52,862 nucleotides of DNA from Massilia sp. Root335 (GCF_001425685.1 NZ_LMCY01000029.1:5112-57973), one strand, 5' to 3'. Shown: positions 43,027 to 51,949, numbered from the stretch's first letter. A program made the numbers and translations. Notes: generated by a model not told the origin, from the sequence alone.

Positions 43027-44148
43027 TCAGTCCTGTGGAAGCGGATGTTCGGTTGAAACGGCGGCGAGGCTGTCCGGCCCCAGGCCGGGGTGCACGGTCT
43101 CGGGCACGCCCAGCGTGAGGGCCGACAGATGCAGCCCGCGCCGGCAGGCCAGCACGAGGTCGTCGGCACCGTCGTCCTGCACGAGCGACCAGCAGACGGC
43201 CGCGGCGAACGCGTCGCCGGCGCCGGTCACGTCGACGACGTCGGCAGGCACGGCGGGCAGGTCGACGATCCGCTCGCCCGCGGTGGCGAGGACGCCGCGC
43301 GCGCCGCGCGTGACGACGAGGTCGCGCGCGCCCTGGGCCCGCACCTCGCGCATCGCCTGTGCGATCGCGGCATCGTCCGCGAGCGGACGCCCGACCCGGG
43401 CCGCCAGCTCGCCGGCGTTCAGGATCAGGAGACGCACGCCGGACAGGTCCGCGGGCAGGCGCGCCATCTTCGGTTCGGACACGGCCACCAGCACGAGCGG
43501 CGTGGCGTGGCGGCGGGCCTGGACGGCGAGGGCGGCGACGGTGTCCCGCGGCAGGTTCAGGTCGGCCACGACGAGGGCGGCGCCCGCGAGCTGCGCCTGG
43601 CGCGCGTCGACGAAGGCGGGAGCCAGGCGGTCGTACAACGCCATGTCGGCCAGCGCGACGACCATCTCGCCGTCGCGGTCCAGCACGGCCGTGTACGTGC
43701 CGCTGCAGCAGCCGGACAGGCGCAGGGCGCCGCGCACGTCGATGCCGAGATCCTCGGCGTGGGCGAGCAGGGCAGTGCCGGAAGTGTCGGCGCCGATGGC
43801 CGTCAGCAGCGCGACCGTCGTGCCCAGCCGGGCGAGGTTCTCGGCGATGTTGCGCGCCACGCCGCCGAACGATTCGCTCTGGCTGGCCGGGTTCGACGTG
43901 CCCAGCGCGAGCGCGCCGGTCGAGCGCAGCTTGCGGTCGAGGTTCGCCGCACCCACGCACACGACGGGGCGGTGGTCCGGCAGCACGTAGGCGCGCCCGA
44001 GCAGCCTGCGCTCGCGGATCAGGCCCGCGATATAGCCGGCGACGGCCGAGCGCGACAGGCCCAGCTCGTTGGCGAGCTCTTGCTGCGAAATGAACGGGTT
44101 CGCGCGGATGGCCTCGTACAGCTGTTGTTTCTTGGACGATTCGGTCAC
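43027..44148 (-). CDS. psuK: Pseudouridine kinase with N-terminal winged helix
   Basis: The 373-residue protein joins an N-terminal winged helix-turn-helix (about 1-60: KQQLYEAIRANPFISQQELA, NELGLSRSAVAGYIAGLIRE) to a PfkB-family sugar kinase (about 61-360: VVCVGAANLDRKLRS, GGVARNIAENLARLG and VVDVTGAGDAFAAAVC with the catalytic Asp). It should phosphorylate pseudouridine to feed PsuG. E. coli PsuK lacks the helix, whereas YeiI-like kinases have it. The start codon is GTG with no clear ribosome-binding site. Two AAAC-N4-GTTT palindromes lie 16 and 36 bp upstream, so the protein may repress its own operon and thus be both enzyme and regulator. Confidence 0.92.
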   Translation of the reverse strand: MTESSKKQQLYEAIRANPFISQQELANELGLSRSAVAGYIAGLIRERRLLGRAYVLPDHRPVVCVGAANLDRKLRSTGALALGTSNPASQSESFGGVARNIAENLARLGTTVALLTAIGADTSGTALLAHAEDLGIDVRGALRLSGCCSGTYTAVLDRDGEMVVALADMALYDRLAPAFVDARQAQLAGAALVVADLNLPRDTVAALAVQARRHATPLVLVAVSEPKMARLPADLSGVRLLILNAGELAARVGRPLADDAAIAQAMREVRAQGARDLVVTRGARGVLATAGERIVDLPAVPADVVDVTGAGDAFAAAVCWSLVQDDGADDLVLACRRGLHLSALTLGVPETVHPGLGPDSLAAVSTEHPLPQD

Positions 44149-44163
44149 GATGGTAAATGGGTT

Positions 44164-44195
44164 AAACTTTTGTTTTTCATCTTAAACATATGTTT
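44164..44195 (-). promoter_or_regulatory. Duplicated AAAC-N4-GTTT operator upstream of psuK
   Basis: AAACTTTTGTTT (44164-44175) and the perfect palindrome AAACATATGTTT (44184-44195) lie in one AT-rich stretch, exactly 20 bp apart, about two turns of the helix. They lie just upstream of the psuK GTG at 44148 and about 160-190 bp upstream of punA. This placement is expected for an operator of the psu operon. Confidence 0.65.
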
Positions 44196-44353
44196 GGTCG
44201 AGGTCAACGTGTGTGCGGAAAGTCTAGCGCGAATTTATTCTGCGAAGATATAAATCGAACAGAAAAATGGTATTTGCCAACACAATCGACATTCATGCAT
44301 AGTTGCCACATTTCGGTGCAGCCGCCGGCCCAATTCTCGATCAGAGCGCGACA

Positions 44354-45199
44354 ATGACTACTCACTCCTTCAGCAACACTCCCTTCGAAGCCGCCGATGT
44401 CATCCGCGCCCGCAAGCCGGGCTTCACGCCGCGCGTGGCCCTGATCCTCGGTTCCGGCCTCGGCGTGCTGGCCGAGCAGATGACGGATGCGGTCGCGATC
44501 AGCTATGCCGACCTGCCGGGCTTCCCGATCAGCACCGTGCACGGCCACGCGGGCGAGCTGGTACTGGGTACGCTGGCCGGCGTCCCGGTCGCGTGCATGA
44601 AGGGCCGCGGCCACTTCTACGAAGGATATGGACCGGGCGTGATGACGTCGGCCGTGCGCACGTTCAAACTGATCGGCTGCGAACTGCTGTTCGTGACGAA
44701 TGCGGCAGGCTCGCTGCGTGCCGAAGTGGACGCCGGCAGCGTCGTCGTGCTGACCGACCATATCAACCTGCTGCCGGGCAGCCCGATGGCCGGCCCGAAC
44801 GACGAACGCTTCGGCCCGCGCTTCTTCAGCATGGCCAACGCGTACGACGCCGGCATGCGCGACCTGGTCAAGGCCACGGCGGCCGAGAAGAACATCACGC
44901 TGAACGAAGGCGTGTACCTGGCCTGCCCGGGCCCGAACTTCGAGACGGCCGCCGAAATCCGCGCGTTCAAGGCGCTGGGCGCGGACGTCGTCGGCATGTC
45001 CGTCGTGCCGGAAGTGATCGCGGCGCGCCACTGCGGCCTGAAGGTCGCGGGCATGTCCGCCATCACCAACCTGGCCGAGGGCCTGACCCCGTTCCCGCTG
45101 TCGCACGAGCAGACGCTGAAGTATGCTGCGATTGCGGCCACGGATATGGTCGCGCTGATCCACGGGTTTATCGAACGACTGGGACAAACGGCTCAATAA
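44354..45199 (+). CDS. punA: Purine nucleoside phosphorylase (trimeric type)
   Basis: This 281-residue phosphorylase cleaves inosine, guanosine and deoxy forms (possibly xanthosine) to base plus (deoxy)ribose 1-phosphate. Motifs of the trimeric PNP-II family are visible: ALILGSGLGVLAEQM (phosphate-binding), GRGHFYEGYGPG, LVTNAAGSL-like block, NFETAAEIRAFKALGADVVG, MSVVPEVIAARHCGLKV and ITNLAEG with the purine-binding Asn. The start at 44354 is chosen because the family begins just before the SFSNTPFEAADVIR-like segment; an in-frame ATG at 44303 adds 17 residues. It heads the deo part of the locus, divergent from psuK. Confidence 0.95.
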   Translation: MTTHSFSNTPFEAADVIRARKPGFTPRVALILGSGLGVLAEQMTDAVAISYADLPGFPISTVHGHAGELVLGTLAGVPVACMKGRGHFYEGYGPGVMTSAVRTFKLIGCELLFVTNAAGSLRAEVDAGSVVVLTDHINLLPGSPMAGPNDERFGPRFFSMANAYDAGMRDLVKATAAEKNITLNEGVYLACPGPNFETAAEIRAFKALGADVVGMSVVPEVIAARHCGLKVAGMSAITNLAEGLTPFPLSHEQTLKYAAIAATDMVALIHGFIERLGQTAQ

Positions 45200-45202
45200 A
45201 CA

Positions 45203-45289
45203 CGTCGTCCCCGCGCAGGCGGGGACCCAAGTACCGCATGCGTTCCGATAACGCGTGCAAATTGGCCCCCCGCCTGCGCGGGGGCGACG
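45203..45289. repeat. REPIN-like double palindrome, copy 2
   Basis: This 87-bp element has left hairpin CCCCGC-gcag-GCGGGG, right hairpin CCCCCGC-ctgc-GCGGGGG, and outer CGTCG/CGACG ends. It fills the gap between punA and deoB and ends 18 bp before the deoB start. Confidence 0.85.
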
Positions 45290-45306
45290 GGACAAGGGAT
45301 AACTTT

Positions 45307-46500
45307 ATGTCACGCGCATTCATCCTCCTGCTGGACTCCTTCGGCCTCGGTGCCTTGCCCGATGCCGACAAATACGGCGACGCGGGCGCCAACACCCTCG
45401 GCCACATCGCGAAGTGGGCGCTCGATGCGGGCAAGCCGATGGCGCTGCCGAACCTCGAAGCGATCGGCCTCGGCGCCGCCGCGCACAAGGCGAGCGGCGC
45501 ATGGCCGGCCGGCTTCGACAAGCGCGACGGCTTCACCGGCGCGTGGAGCGTCGCGCGCGAGCGCTCGACGGGCAAGGACACGCAGAGCGGCCACTGGGAA
45601 ATCGCCGGCGTGCCCGTGCTGTTCGACTGGGGCTACTTCCCGAAGACCGTCCCCACGTTCCCGCAAGCGCTGACCGATCAACTGGCCGCGATCACGAACG
45701 TGCCGGGCTGGCTGGGCAACTGCCACGCATCCGGCACGACCATCATCACGGAACTGGGCGACGAACACGTCGCGACGGGCAAGCCGATCATCTATACGTC
45801 GGCCGACTCGGTGATGCAGATCGCCGCGCACGAGGAACACTTCGGCCTGGAGCGTTTGTACGCCGTGTGCGAAGCCGCGTACGAACTGGTCAAGCCGTAC
45901 AATATCGGCCGCGTGATCGCGCGTCCGTTCACGGGCGCCAACGGCAACTACAAGCGCACGAGCAACCGCCACGACTACGCCGTGCCGCCCGTCGCACCCA
46001 CGTTGCTCGACCACGTGAAGGATGCGGGCGGCGAGGTGATCGCGCTGGGCAAGATCAGCGACATCTTCGCGGGCCAGGGCGTCACGCAACTGATCAAGGG
46101 CGCCGACAACATGGCGTTGTTCGACCGCCTGCTGGAAGTGGCCGATACCGCGCCCGATAAATCGCTCACGTTCGTGAACTTCGTCGACTTCGACATGCAC
46201 TTCGGCCACCGCCGCGACGTCGCCGGTTATGCGAACGCGCTGCACGAGCTGGATGCGCGCCTGCCGGACTTCGTCGGCAAGCTGAAAGAGGGCGACCTCG
46301 TCGTCATCACGGCGGACCACGGCTGCGACCCGACGTGGCCCGGCTCCGACCACACGCGCGAACACATCCCGATGCTGTTCTTCGGCCCGGCCGCGCCCGC
46401 GCGCGAGCTGCCCGTGTCCGACACGTTCGCTGACATCGGCGCCACGCTGGCGCACCACCTCGGCGTCCAACCCCTTGCCAACGGAACCGCTTTGCTATGA
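45307..46500 (+). CDS. deoB: Phosphopentomutase
   Basis: This 397-residue enzyme of the alkaline phosphatase superfamily interconverts (deoxy)ribose 1-phosphate and 5-phosphate. Visible are the N-terminal metal block LLLDSFGLGALPDADKYG, GKDTQSGHWEIAG with phospho-acceptor Thr92, VDFDMHFGHRRD and ITADHGCDPTWPGSDHTRE with metal ligands. The Thr is followed by Gln-Ser where many homologues have Thr-Thr or Met-Thr. AAGGGA lies upstream of the ATG. Its TGA overlaps the ATG of deoC (ATGA), so the two genes are coupled. Confidence 0.96.
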   Translation: MSRAFILLLDSFGLGALPDADKYGDAGANTLGHIAKWALDAGKPMALPNLEAIGLGAAAHKASGAWPAGFDKRDGFTGAWSVARERSTGKDTQSGHWEIAGVPVLFDWGYFPKTVPTFPQALTDQLAAITNVPGWLGNCHASGTTIITELGDEHVATGKPIIYTSADSVMQIAAHEEHFGLERLYAVCEAAYELVKPYNIGRVIARPFTGANGNYKRTSNRHDYAVPPVAPTLLDHVKDAGGEVIALGKISDIFAGQGVTQLIKGADNMALFDRLLEVADTAPDKSLTFVNFVDFDMHFGHRRDVAGYANALHELDARLPDFVGKLKEGDLVVITADHGCDPTWPGSDHTREHIPMLFFGPAAPARELPVSDTFADIGATLAHHLGVQPLANGTALL

Positions 46501-47453
46501 GCCCGAACCTGGATTTTCAACGTAACACGGCCATCGAGCTGGACCTGGGCTGGATCAACCACCTGAAGGTCAACCGCAACGCCGCCGACCGCCGCGCCGC
46601 CAGCCTGGCGAACCGCCGCACGGTCAAGAAGGAGTACCAGGCCGCGTGGCTGATCCGCGCCATCGAGTGCATCGACCTGACCACGCTGTCGGGCGACGAC
46701 ACGCCGGGCCGCGTCGAGCGCCTGTGCCGCAAGGCCATGCGCCCGCTGCGCGCGGACCTGATGCAGGCATTGGGCCTCGACAACCTGACGACGGGCGCCG
46801 TGTGCGTGTACCACGAGATGATCCAGCCGGCCGTGCACGTGCTGCAGGGCCGCCTGCCGATCGCCGCGGTGTCGACCGCGTTCCCGGCCGGCCTCTCCAG
46901 CCTGGAAACGAAGATCCGCGAGATCGAACTGTCCGTGGCCGCCGGCGCCACCGAGATCGACATCGTGATCACGCGCCAGCACGTCCTGACCGGGAACTGG
47001 CAGGCGCTGTACGACGAGATGCTCGCCTACCGCCAGGCGTGCGGCGAGGCGCACGTGAAGGCGATCCTCGCGACGGGCGATCTCGTCACCTTGGAGAACG
47101 TAGCAAAAGCATCGTGGGTCTGCATGATGGCAGGCGCCGATTTCATCAAGACATCGACCGGCAAGGAAGGTGTGAATGCGACCATTCCCGTGTCGCTGGT
47201 GATGGTACGCGCGATCCGCGAGTACTACGAACGCACCGGCTACAAGGTCGGCTACAAGCCGGCCGGGGGTGTGTCCTCCGCCAAGACGGCACTCCAATAC
47301 CTGACCGTGATGAAGGAAGAGCTGGGCAACGAATGGCTGCAGCCGCACCTGTTCCGCATCGGCGCATCGAGCCTGCTGACCGACATCGAGCGCCAGCTCG
47401 AACATTACGTCACCGGCAGCTACTCGGCGGCCCATCGCCACGCGCAACCTTGA
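46497..47453 (+). CDS. deoC: Deoxyribose-phosphate aldolase
   Basis: This 318-residue class I aldolase splits 2-deoxyribose 5-phosphate into acetaldehyde and glyceraldehyde 3-phosphate. Active-site residues are visible: Asp155 in TEIDIVI, the Schiff-base Lys218 in ADFIKTSTGK and Lys254 in VGYKPAGGVSS. The protein is longer than E. coli DeoC (259) through an N-terminal extension of about 50 residues rich in Asn/Arg, as in the DERA group that includes eukaryotic enzymes. It overlaps deoB by 4 bp. The acetaldehyde product would be handled by the aldehyde dehydrogenase coded 21 bp downstream. Confidence 0.96.
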   Translation: MSPNLDFQRNTAIELDLGWINHLKVNRNAADRRAASLANRRTVKKEYQAAWLIRAIECIDLTTLSGDDTPGRVERLCRKAMRPLRADLMQALGLDNLTTGAVCVYHEMIQPAVHVLQGRLPIAAVSTAFPAGLSSLETKIREIELSVAAGATEIDIVITRQHVLTGNWQALYDEMLAYRQACGEAHVKAILATGDLVTLENVAKASWVCMMAGADFIKTSTGKEGVNATIPVSLVMVRAIREYYERTGYKVGYKPAGGVSSAKTALQYLTVMKEELGNEWLQPHLFRIGASSLLTDIERQLEHYVTGSYSAAHRHAQP

Positions 47454-47474
47454 ACCGACAACGGATGATTCGCC

Positions 47475-49853
47475 ATGCCCACAATTAAAGAGATTCTTCA
47501 GACCATGGATTACGGCCCCGCACCCGAGAGCACCAAGGAAGCGCAAGCGTGGCTGGAGTCGCATGGCCGCCGTTTCGGCCTGTTCGTCGACGGCGCCTGG
47601 ACGGACGCGAACGAGACCTTCGGCTCGTTCAACCCCGCCGACGGCAGCGAGCTGGCGCAGGTGACGCAGGCCGCACAGGCCGACGTGGACCGCGCCGTCG
47701 ATGCCGCGCGCCGCGCGCAGCCGGGCTGGGTCGCCATGGGCGGCCACGGCCGCGCGAAGGTGCTGTACGCGCTGGCGCGCCTGCTGCAGAAGCATGCGCG
47801 CCTGTTCGCCGTGCTGGAAACCCTGGACAACGGCAAGACCATCCGCGAGACGCGCGACGCCGACCTGCCGCTGGCCGCCCGCCACTTTTATCACCACGCC
47901 GGCTGGGCCCAGCTGCAATCGGAAGAATTCGCGGACTACCGCGCCGTCGGCGTCGTGGGCCAGATCGTGCCGTGGAACTTCCCGCTCCTGATGCTGGCAT
48001 GGAAGATCGCACCCGCGCTCGCCGCCGGCAATACCGTCGTGTTCAAGCCGGCCGAGTTCACGTCCTTGACCGCGCTGCTGTTCGCCGAGATCTGCCAGCA
48101 GGCTGGCGTGCCGGCGGGCGTCGTCAACATCGTCACGGGCGACGGCCGCGTGGGCGAGGCGATCGTCAACCATCCGGGCATCGACAAGCTCGCGTTCACC
48201 GGCTCGACGGAAGTCGGCCGCATCATCCGCAAGGCCACGGCCGGCACGGGCAAGAAACTGTCGCTGGAACTGGGCGGCAAGTCGCCGTTCATCGTGTTCG
48301 ACGACGCCGACCTCGATGCGGCCGTCGAAGGCCTCGTCGATTCGATCTGGTTCAACCAGGGCCAGGTCTGCTGCGCCGGTTCGCGCCTGCTCGTGCAGGA
48401 AACCGTCTACCCGCGCTTCATCGACAAGGTCAAGGCGCGCATGCGCAATCTGCGCGTCGGCTCGCCGCTGGACAAATCGAACGACATCGGGGCGCTCGTC
48501 GACCCGGTGCAGCAGCAGCGCATCCACGGCCTCGTCGAATCCGCGCGCGCCGAAGGCTGCGAGATCTGGCAACCGGAAGCCGAGACGCCGCAAGCCGGCG
48601 CATGGTATCTGCCGACCCTGATCACGGGCGCGTCGACGTCCGCCGTCGTCGCGCAGACGGAGATCTTCGGACCGGTGCTCGTCGCGTCGAGCTTCCGCAC
48701 GCCGGGCGAGGCCGTGCAGCTCGCGAACAATACCGTGTACGGCCTCGCGGCCTGCGTGTGGAGCGAGTCGATCAGCCTCGCGCTCGACGTCGCCCCGCAG
48801 ATCAAGGCCGGCGTCGTGTGGATCAATACGGCGAACCAGTTCGATGCCGCGTGCGGCTTCGGCGGCTACAAGGAATCGGGCTTCGGCCGCGAGGGCGGCA
48901 AAGAGGGCATGTACGAGTACCTGATGCCGCTGGCGGAAGATGCACGTCCCGCCGCACCGGTCATCGCCGAAAAAGGCAAAGTGAAGCTGGCCGGCGGCGA
49001 CAGTCCGTTCGCCGTCGACCGCACCGCGAAGCTGTACATCGGCGGCAAGCAGGCGCGCCCGGACGGCGCGTACAGCCGCGCGATCGCGGGCGCGAACGGC
49101 GAGTTCCTGGCCGACGTGGGCGAGGGCAACCGCAAGGACATCCGCAACGCCGTGGAAGCCGCGCACAAGGCGGCCGGCTGGTCGAAGGCCACTGCGCACA
49201 ACCGCGCGCAGGTGCTGTACTACATCGCCGAAAACCTGGCCGTGCGGGCCGACGAATTCGCCGCGCGCATCACCGCGCAGACGGGCGCCAAGGATGCCGC
49301 GCGCGAAGTGCAGGCATCGATCGAGCGCCTGTTCTACTGGGCCGCATGGGCCGACAAATACGACGGCCAGGCGCACCAGCCGCCGATGCACGGCATTACC
49401 GTCGCGCTGAACGAACCGGTGGGCGTGATCGGCATCGTGTGCCCGAACGAGAACCCGCTGCTGGGTTTCATTTCGCTCGTCGCGCCGGCGCTGGCGCTGG
49501 GCAACCGCGTGATCGCGGTGCCGTCGGAAGCGCATCCGCTCTCGAGCACGGACCTGTACCAGGTGCTCGATACGTCCGACCTGCCGGGCGGCGCGCTGAA
49601 CATCGTCACCGGCAGCCACGACGAACTGGCGCGCACGCTGGCGTCGCACTTCGACGTGGATGCCGTGTGGCGCCACGACGGGTCGGCGGACGGCTGCGCG
49701 GAAGTGGAACGCCTGGCGGCGGAATCGCTGAAGCGCACGTGGACGGGCGGCGCGAAAGGGCGCGACTGGTTCGATGCGAAGCAGGCATGCGGGCGGACGG
49801 TGCTGCAGCATGCGAGCCAGGTCAAGAACGTGTGGATTCCGTACGGCGTTTAA
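47475..49853 (+). CDS. ALDH16-type aldehyde dehydrogenase (active plus pseudo-domain)
   Basis: The 792-residue protein is made of two aldehyde dehydrogenase units. The first (about 30-490) is complete: GQIVPWNFPLLMLAWKIAPA, FTGSTEVGR, LELGGKSP (Glu265) and FNQGQVCCAGSR (catalytic Cys299). The second (about 515-790) keeps the cofactor-fold part (EPVGVIGIVCPNENPLLGFI) but stops early and has no FxxGQxC block. This is the ALDH16 architecture, in which the second unit is a non-catalytic pseudo-domain. Between deoC and deoA, its likely role is acetaldehyde to acetate with NAD, finishing deoxyribose breakdown. The fold is known; the substrate is inferred from position. Confidence 0.93.
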   Translation: MPTIKEILQTMDYGPAPESTKEAQAWLESHGRRFGLFVDGAWTDANETFGSFNPADGSELAQVTQAAQADVDRAVDAARRAQPGWVAMGGHGRAKVLYALARLLQKHARLFAVLETLDNGKTIRETRDADLPLAARHFYHHAGWAQLQSEEFADYRAVGVVGQIVPWNFPLLMLAWKIAPALAAGNTVVFKPAEFTSLTALLFAEICQQAGVPAGVVNIVTGDGRVGEAIVNHPGIDKLAFTGSTEVGRIIRKATAGTGKKLSLELGGKSPFIVFDDADLDAAVEGLVDSIWFNQGQVCCAGSRLLVQETVYPRFIDKVKARMRNLRVGSPLDKSNDIGALVDPVQQQRIHGLVESARAEGCEIWQPEAETPQAGAWYLPTLITGASTSAVVAQTEIFGPVLVASSFRTPGEAVQLANNTVYGLAACVWSESISLALDVAPQIKAGVVWINTANQFDAACGFGGYKESGFGREGGKEGMYEYLMPLAEDARPAAPVIAEKGKVKLAGGDSPFAVDRTAKLYIGGKQARPDGAYSRAIAGANGEFLADVGEGNRKDIRNAVEAAHKAAGWSKATAHNRAQVLYYIAENLAVRADEFAARITAQTGAKDAAREVQASIERLFYWAAWADKYDGQAHQPPMHGITVALNEPVGVIGIVCPNENPLLGFISLVAPALALGNRVIAVPSEAHPLSSTDLYQVLDTSDLPGGALNIVTGSHDELARTLASHFDVDAVWRHDGSADGCAEVERLAAESLKRTWTGGAKGRDWFDAKQACGRTVLQHASQVKNVWIPYGV

Positions 49854-49873
49854 AGCTTGGAACCCCAAAATCC

Positions 49874-49954
49874 CGTCGTTCCCGCGCAGGCGGGAACCCA
49901 AGTCGTCAGCGCTGTGCCGGCGTAAATTGGGTTCCCGCCGCCGCGGGAACGACG
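49874..49954. repeat. REPIN-like double palindrome, copy 3
   Basis: This 81-bp element has left hairpin TTCCCGC-gcag-GCGGGAA, right hairpin TTCCCGC-cgcc-GCGGGAA, and outer CGTCG/CGACG pairs. It lies between the ALDH16 gene and deoA. Confidence 0.85.
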
Positions 49955-49986
49955 TTTTGAAGACAGCATTTGAATCGGGATAAACT

Positions 49987-51309
49987 ATGTTCCTCCCCCA
50001 GGAAATCGTCCGCAAAAAACGCGACGGCGGCACCTTGACCCCGGAAGAGATCCGCTTCTTCGTGCGCGGCATCCCCGACGGCAGCGTCACCGAAGGCCAG
50101 ATCGCCGCGCTCGCGATGGCCGTCTACTTCAACGACATGACGATGGACGAACGGGTCGCCTTCACGCTCGCGATGCGCGATTCCGGCCAGGTGATGGAGT
50201 GGAAGTCGCTGAACCTGCCCGGCCCCGTCGTCGACAAGCACTCGACGGGCGGCGTCGGCGACGTCGTCTCGCTGATGCTCGGCCCGATGGTCGCCGCGTG
50301 CGGCGGCTTCGTGCCGATGATTTCCGGCCGCGGCCTCGGCCACACGGGCGGCACGCTGGATAAATTCGATTCGATCCCCGGCTACTGCACCGTGCCGGAT
50401 CCGGAACTGTTCCGCAAGATCGTCAAGGACGTGGGCGTCGCCATCATCGGCCAGACCGCACAGCTGGCGCCGGCCGACAAGCGTTTCTACAGCATCCGCG
50501 ACACGACGGCGACCGTGGAATCCGTCGCCATGATCACCGGCTCGATCCTGTCGAAGAAGCTGGCGGCGGGCCTCGACGCGCTCGTCATGGACGTCAAGGC
50601 CGGCAGCGGCGCGTTCATGCCGACCTACGAAAAATCCATCGAGCTGGCCGAATCCATCGTCCACGTCGGCAACGGCGCCGGCACGCGCACGTCCGCGATC
50701 CTGACCGGCATGAACGAGTCGCTGTGCCCGGCGGCCGGCAATGCCGTCGAGGTGCGCGTCGCGATCGACTACCTGACCGGCAAATCGCGTCCCGCGCGCC
50801 TGCACGAGGTGACGATGGCGCTGTGCGCCGAGATGCTCGTCATTTCCGGCCTCGCCGCCGGCGACACCGAAGCGCGCGCGAAACTGCAGCAGGCGCTCGA
50901 TTCGGGCGAGGCGGCCGAGCGCTTCGCGCGCATGGTGGCCGCGCTGGGCGGCCCGGCCGACCTGATGGACAATCCGGATGCGCACCTGGCGAAAGCACCG
51001 ATCGTCGTGCCCGTGCCGGCACCGGCATCCGGCTACGCGTCCGCGACGGATTGCCGCGGCCTGGGCCTGGCCGTCGTCGGACTGGGCGGCGGCCGCATCC
51101 GGCCGCAGGACCCGATCGACTTCGCCGTCGGCCTGACGGACCTCGTCGAGCTGGGCACGCGGATCGACGCCGGCCAGCCGCTCGCGCTCGTGCACGCGCG
51201 CACGCAGGACGCCGCCGAACGCGCCGTGCGCGAAGTGCAGGCGGCATACCGCATCGCGGCCGAACGGCCGGCGCCGCAGCCGATGATCTACAAGACGATT
51301 CGGCCTTAA
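49987..51309 (+). CDS. deoA: Thymidine phosphorylase
   Basis: This 440-residue enzyme converts thymidine (and deoxyuridine) plus phosphate to base and deoxyribose 1-phosphate. The family blocks are present: IVRKKRDGGTLTPEEIRFFV at the start, VDKHSTGGVGDVVSLML, GRGLGHTGGTLDKFDSIPGY, SIRDTTATVESVAMITGSIL and LVMDVKAGSGAFMPTYEKS. The C-terminal PYNP domain (about 345-435) is intact. Length is exactly that of E. coli DeoA. The deoxyribose 1-phosphate goes to DeoB and DeoC coded upstream. Confidence 0.96.
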   Translation: MFLPQEIVRKKRDGGTLTPEEIRFFVRGIPDGSVTEGQIAALAMAVYFNDMTMDERVAFTLAMRDSGQVMEWKSLNLPGPVVDKHSTGGVGDVVSLMLGPMVAACGGFVPMISGRGLGHTGGTLDKFDSIPGYCTVPDPELFRKIVKDVGVAIIGQTAQLAPADKRFYSIRDTTATVESVAMITGSILSKKLAAGLDALVMDVKAGSGAFMPTYEKSIELAESIVHVGNGAGTRTSAILTGMNESLCPAAGNAVEVRVAIDYLTGKSRPARLHEVTMALCAEMLVISGLAAGDTEARAKLQQALDSGEAAERFARMVAALGGPADLMDNPDAHLAKAPIVVPVPAPASGYASATDCRGLGLAVVGLGGGRIRPQDPIDFAVGLTDLVELGTRIDAGQPLALVHARTQDAAERAVREVQAAYRIAAERPAPQPMIYKTIRP

Positions 51310-51324
51310 GACGACAACATCAAC

Positions 51325-51412
51325 CGTCGCTCCCGCGGAGGCGGGGGCCTGATCTTGCTCGCGTTTCGATAGTGCTGGCAGAACTTGGGTCCCCGCCTTC
51401 GCGGGGACGACG
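51325..51412. repeat. REPIN-like double palindrome, copy 4
   Basis: This 88-bp element has left hairpin CTCCCGC-ggag-GCGGGGG, right hairpin TCCCCGC-cttc-GCGGGGA, and CGTCG/CGACG ends. It fills the gap between deoA and cdd. Confidence 0.82.
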
Positions 51413-51428
51413 CTCCGGGGAGCTACCC

Positions 51429-51833
51429 ATGAAATACGAAAAACTGATCGACGAAGCCCGCGCGGCGCGCGAACTGGCCTACACGCCTTACTCGCGCTTC
51501 AAGGTGGGCGCCGCGCTCGAAACCAGGGATGGCCGCGTGTTCCGCGGCTGTAACGTCGAGAACGCGTCCTACGGCCTGTGCAACTGCGCCGAGCGCACGG
51601 CGTTCTTCTCTGCCATCGCCCACGGCTATGCGCCGGGCGACTTCGCGGCGCTGGCCGTGATCGGCGACACGGATGGTCCCATCGCCCCGTGCGGCGCCTG
51701 CCGCCAGGTGATCCTGGAACTGGGCGGCAACGACCTCCCCATCGTGCTCACGAACCTCAAGGGCGACGTGCTGGAAACGACGGCCGCCGCGCAATTGCCG
51801 AACGCGTTCGGCGGCTGGGACCTGAAGCAGTGA
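51429..51833 (+). CDS. cdd: Cytidine deaminase
   Basis: This 134-residue homotetrameric-type cytidine deaminase turns cytidine and deoxycytidine into uridine and deoxyuridine. Motifs are AYTPYSRFKVGAAL, GCNVENASYGLCNCAE (zinc ligand Cys53, catalytic Glu55), and IAPCGACRQ (Cys88 and Cys91). The end, LPNAFGGWDLKQ, is typical. GGGGAG lies seven bases before the ATG. It is the last gene of the salvage set and supplies deoxyuridine to DeoA. Confidence 0.96.
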   Translation: MKYEKLIDEARAARELAYTPYSRFKVGAALETRDGRVFRGCNVENASYGLCNCAERTAFFSAIAHGYAPGDFAALAVIGDTDGPIAPCGACRQVILELGGNDLPIVLTNLKGDVLETTAAAQLPNAFGGWDLKQ

Positions 51834-51949
51834 GCCTGGCGGGCGATTCAGCGCCCGTTAAGCCAACCGGGTTCGGATGCTGGCAAACTTGAATTCAGGG
51901 ACACGCCCACAACATGTGGGCTATCCGGTCATTCAAAGGAGCAGACGTC

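Noticed and set aside
46227..50090. Minus-strand frame of nearly 1300 codons antisense to deoB, deoC and ALDH16
   Set aside because: Same codon-bias artefact; the + strand genes have complete active-site motifs.
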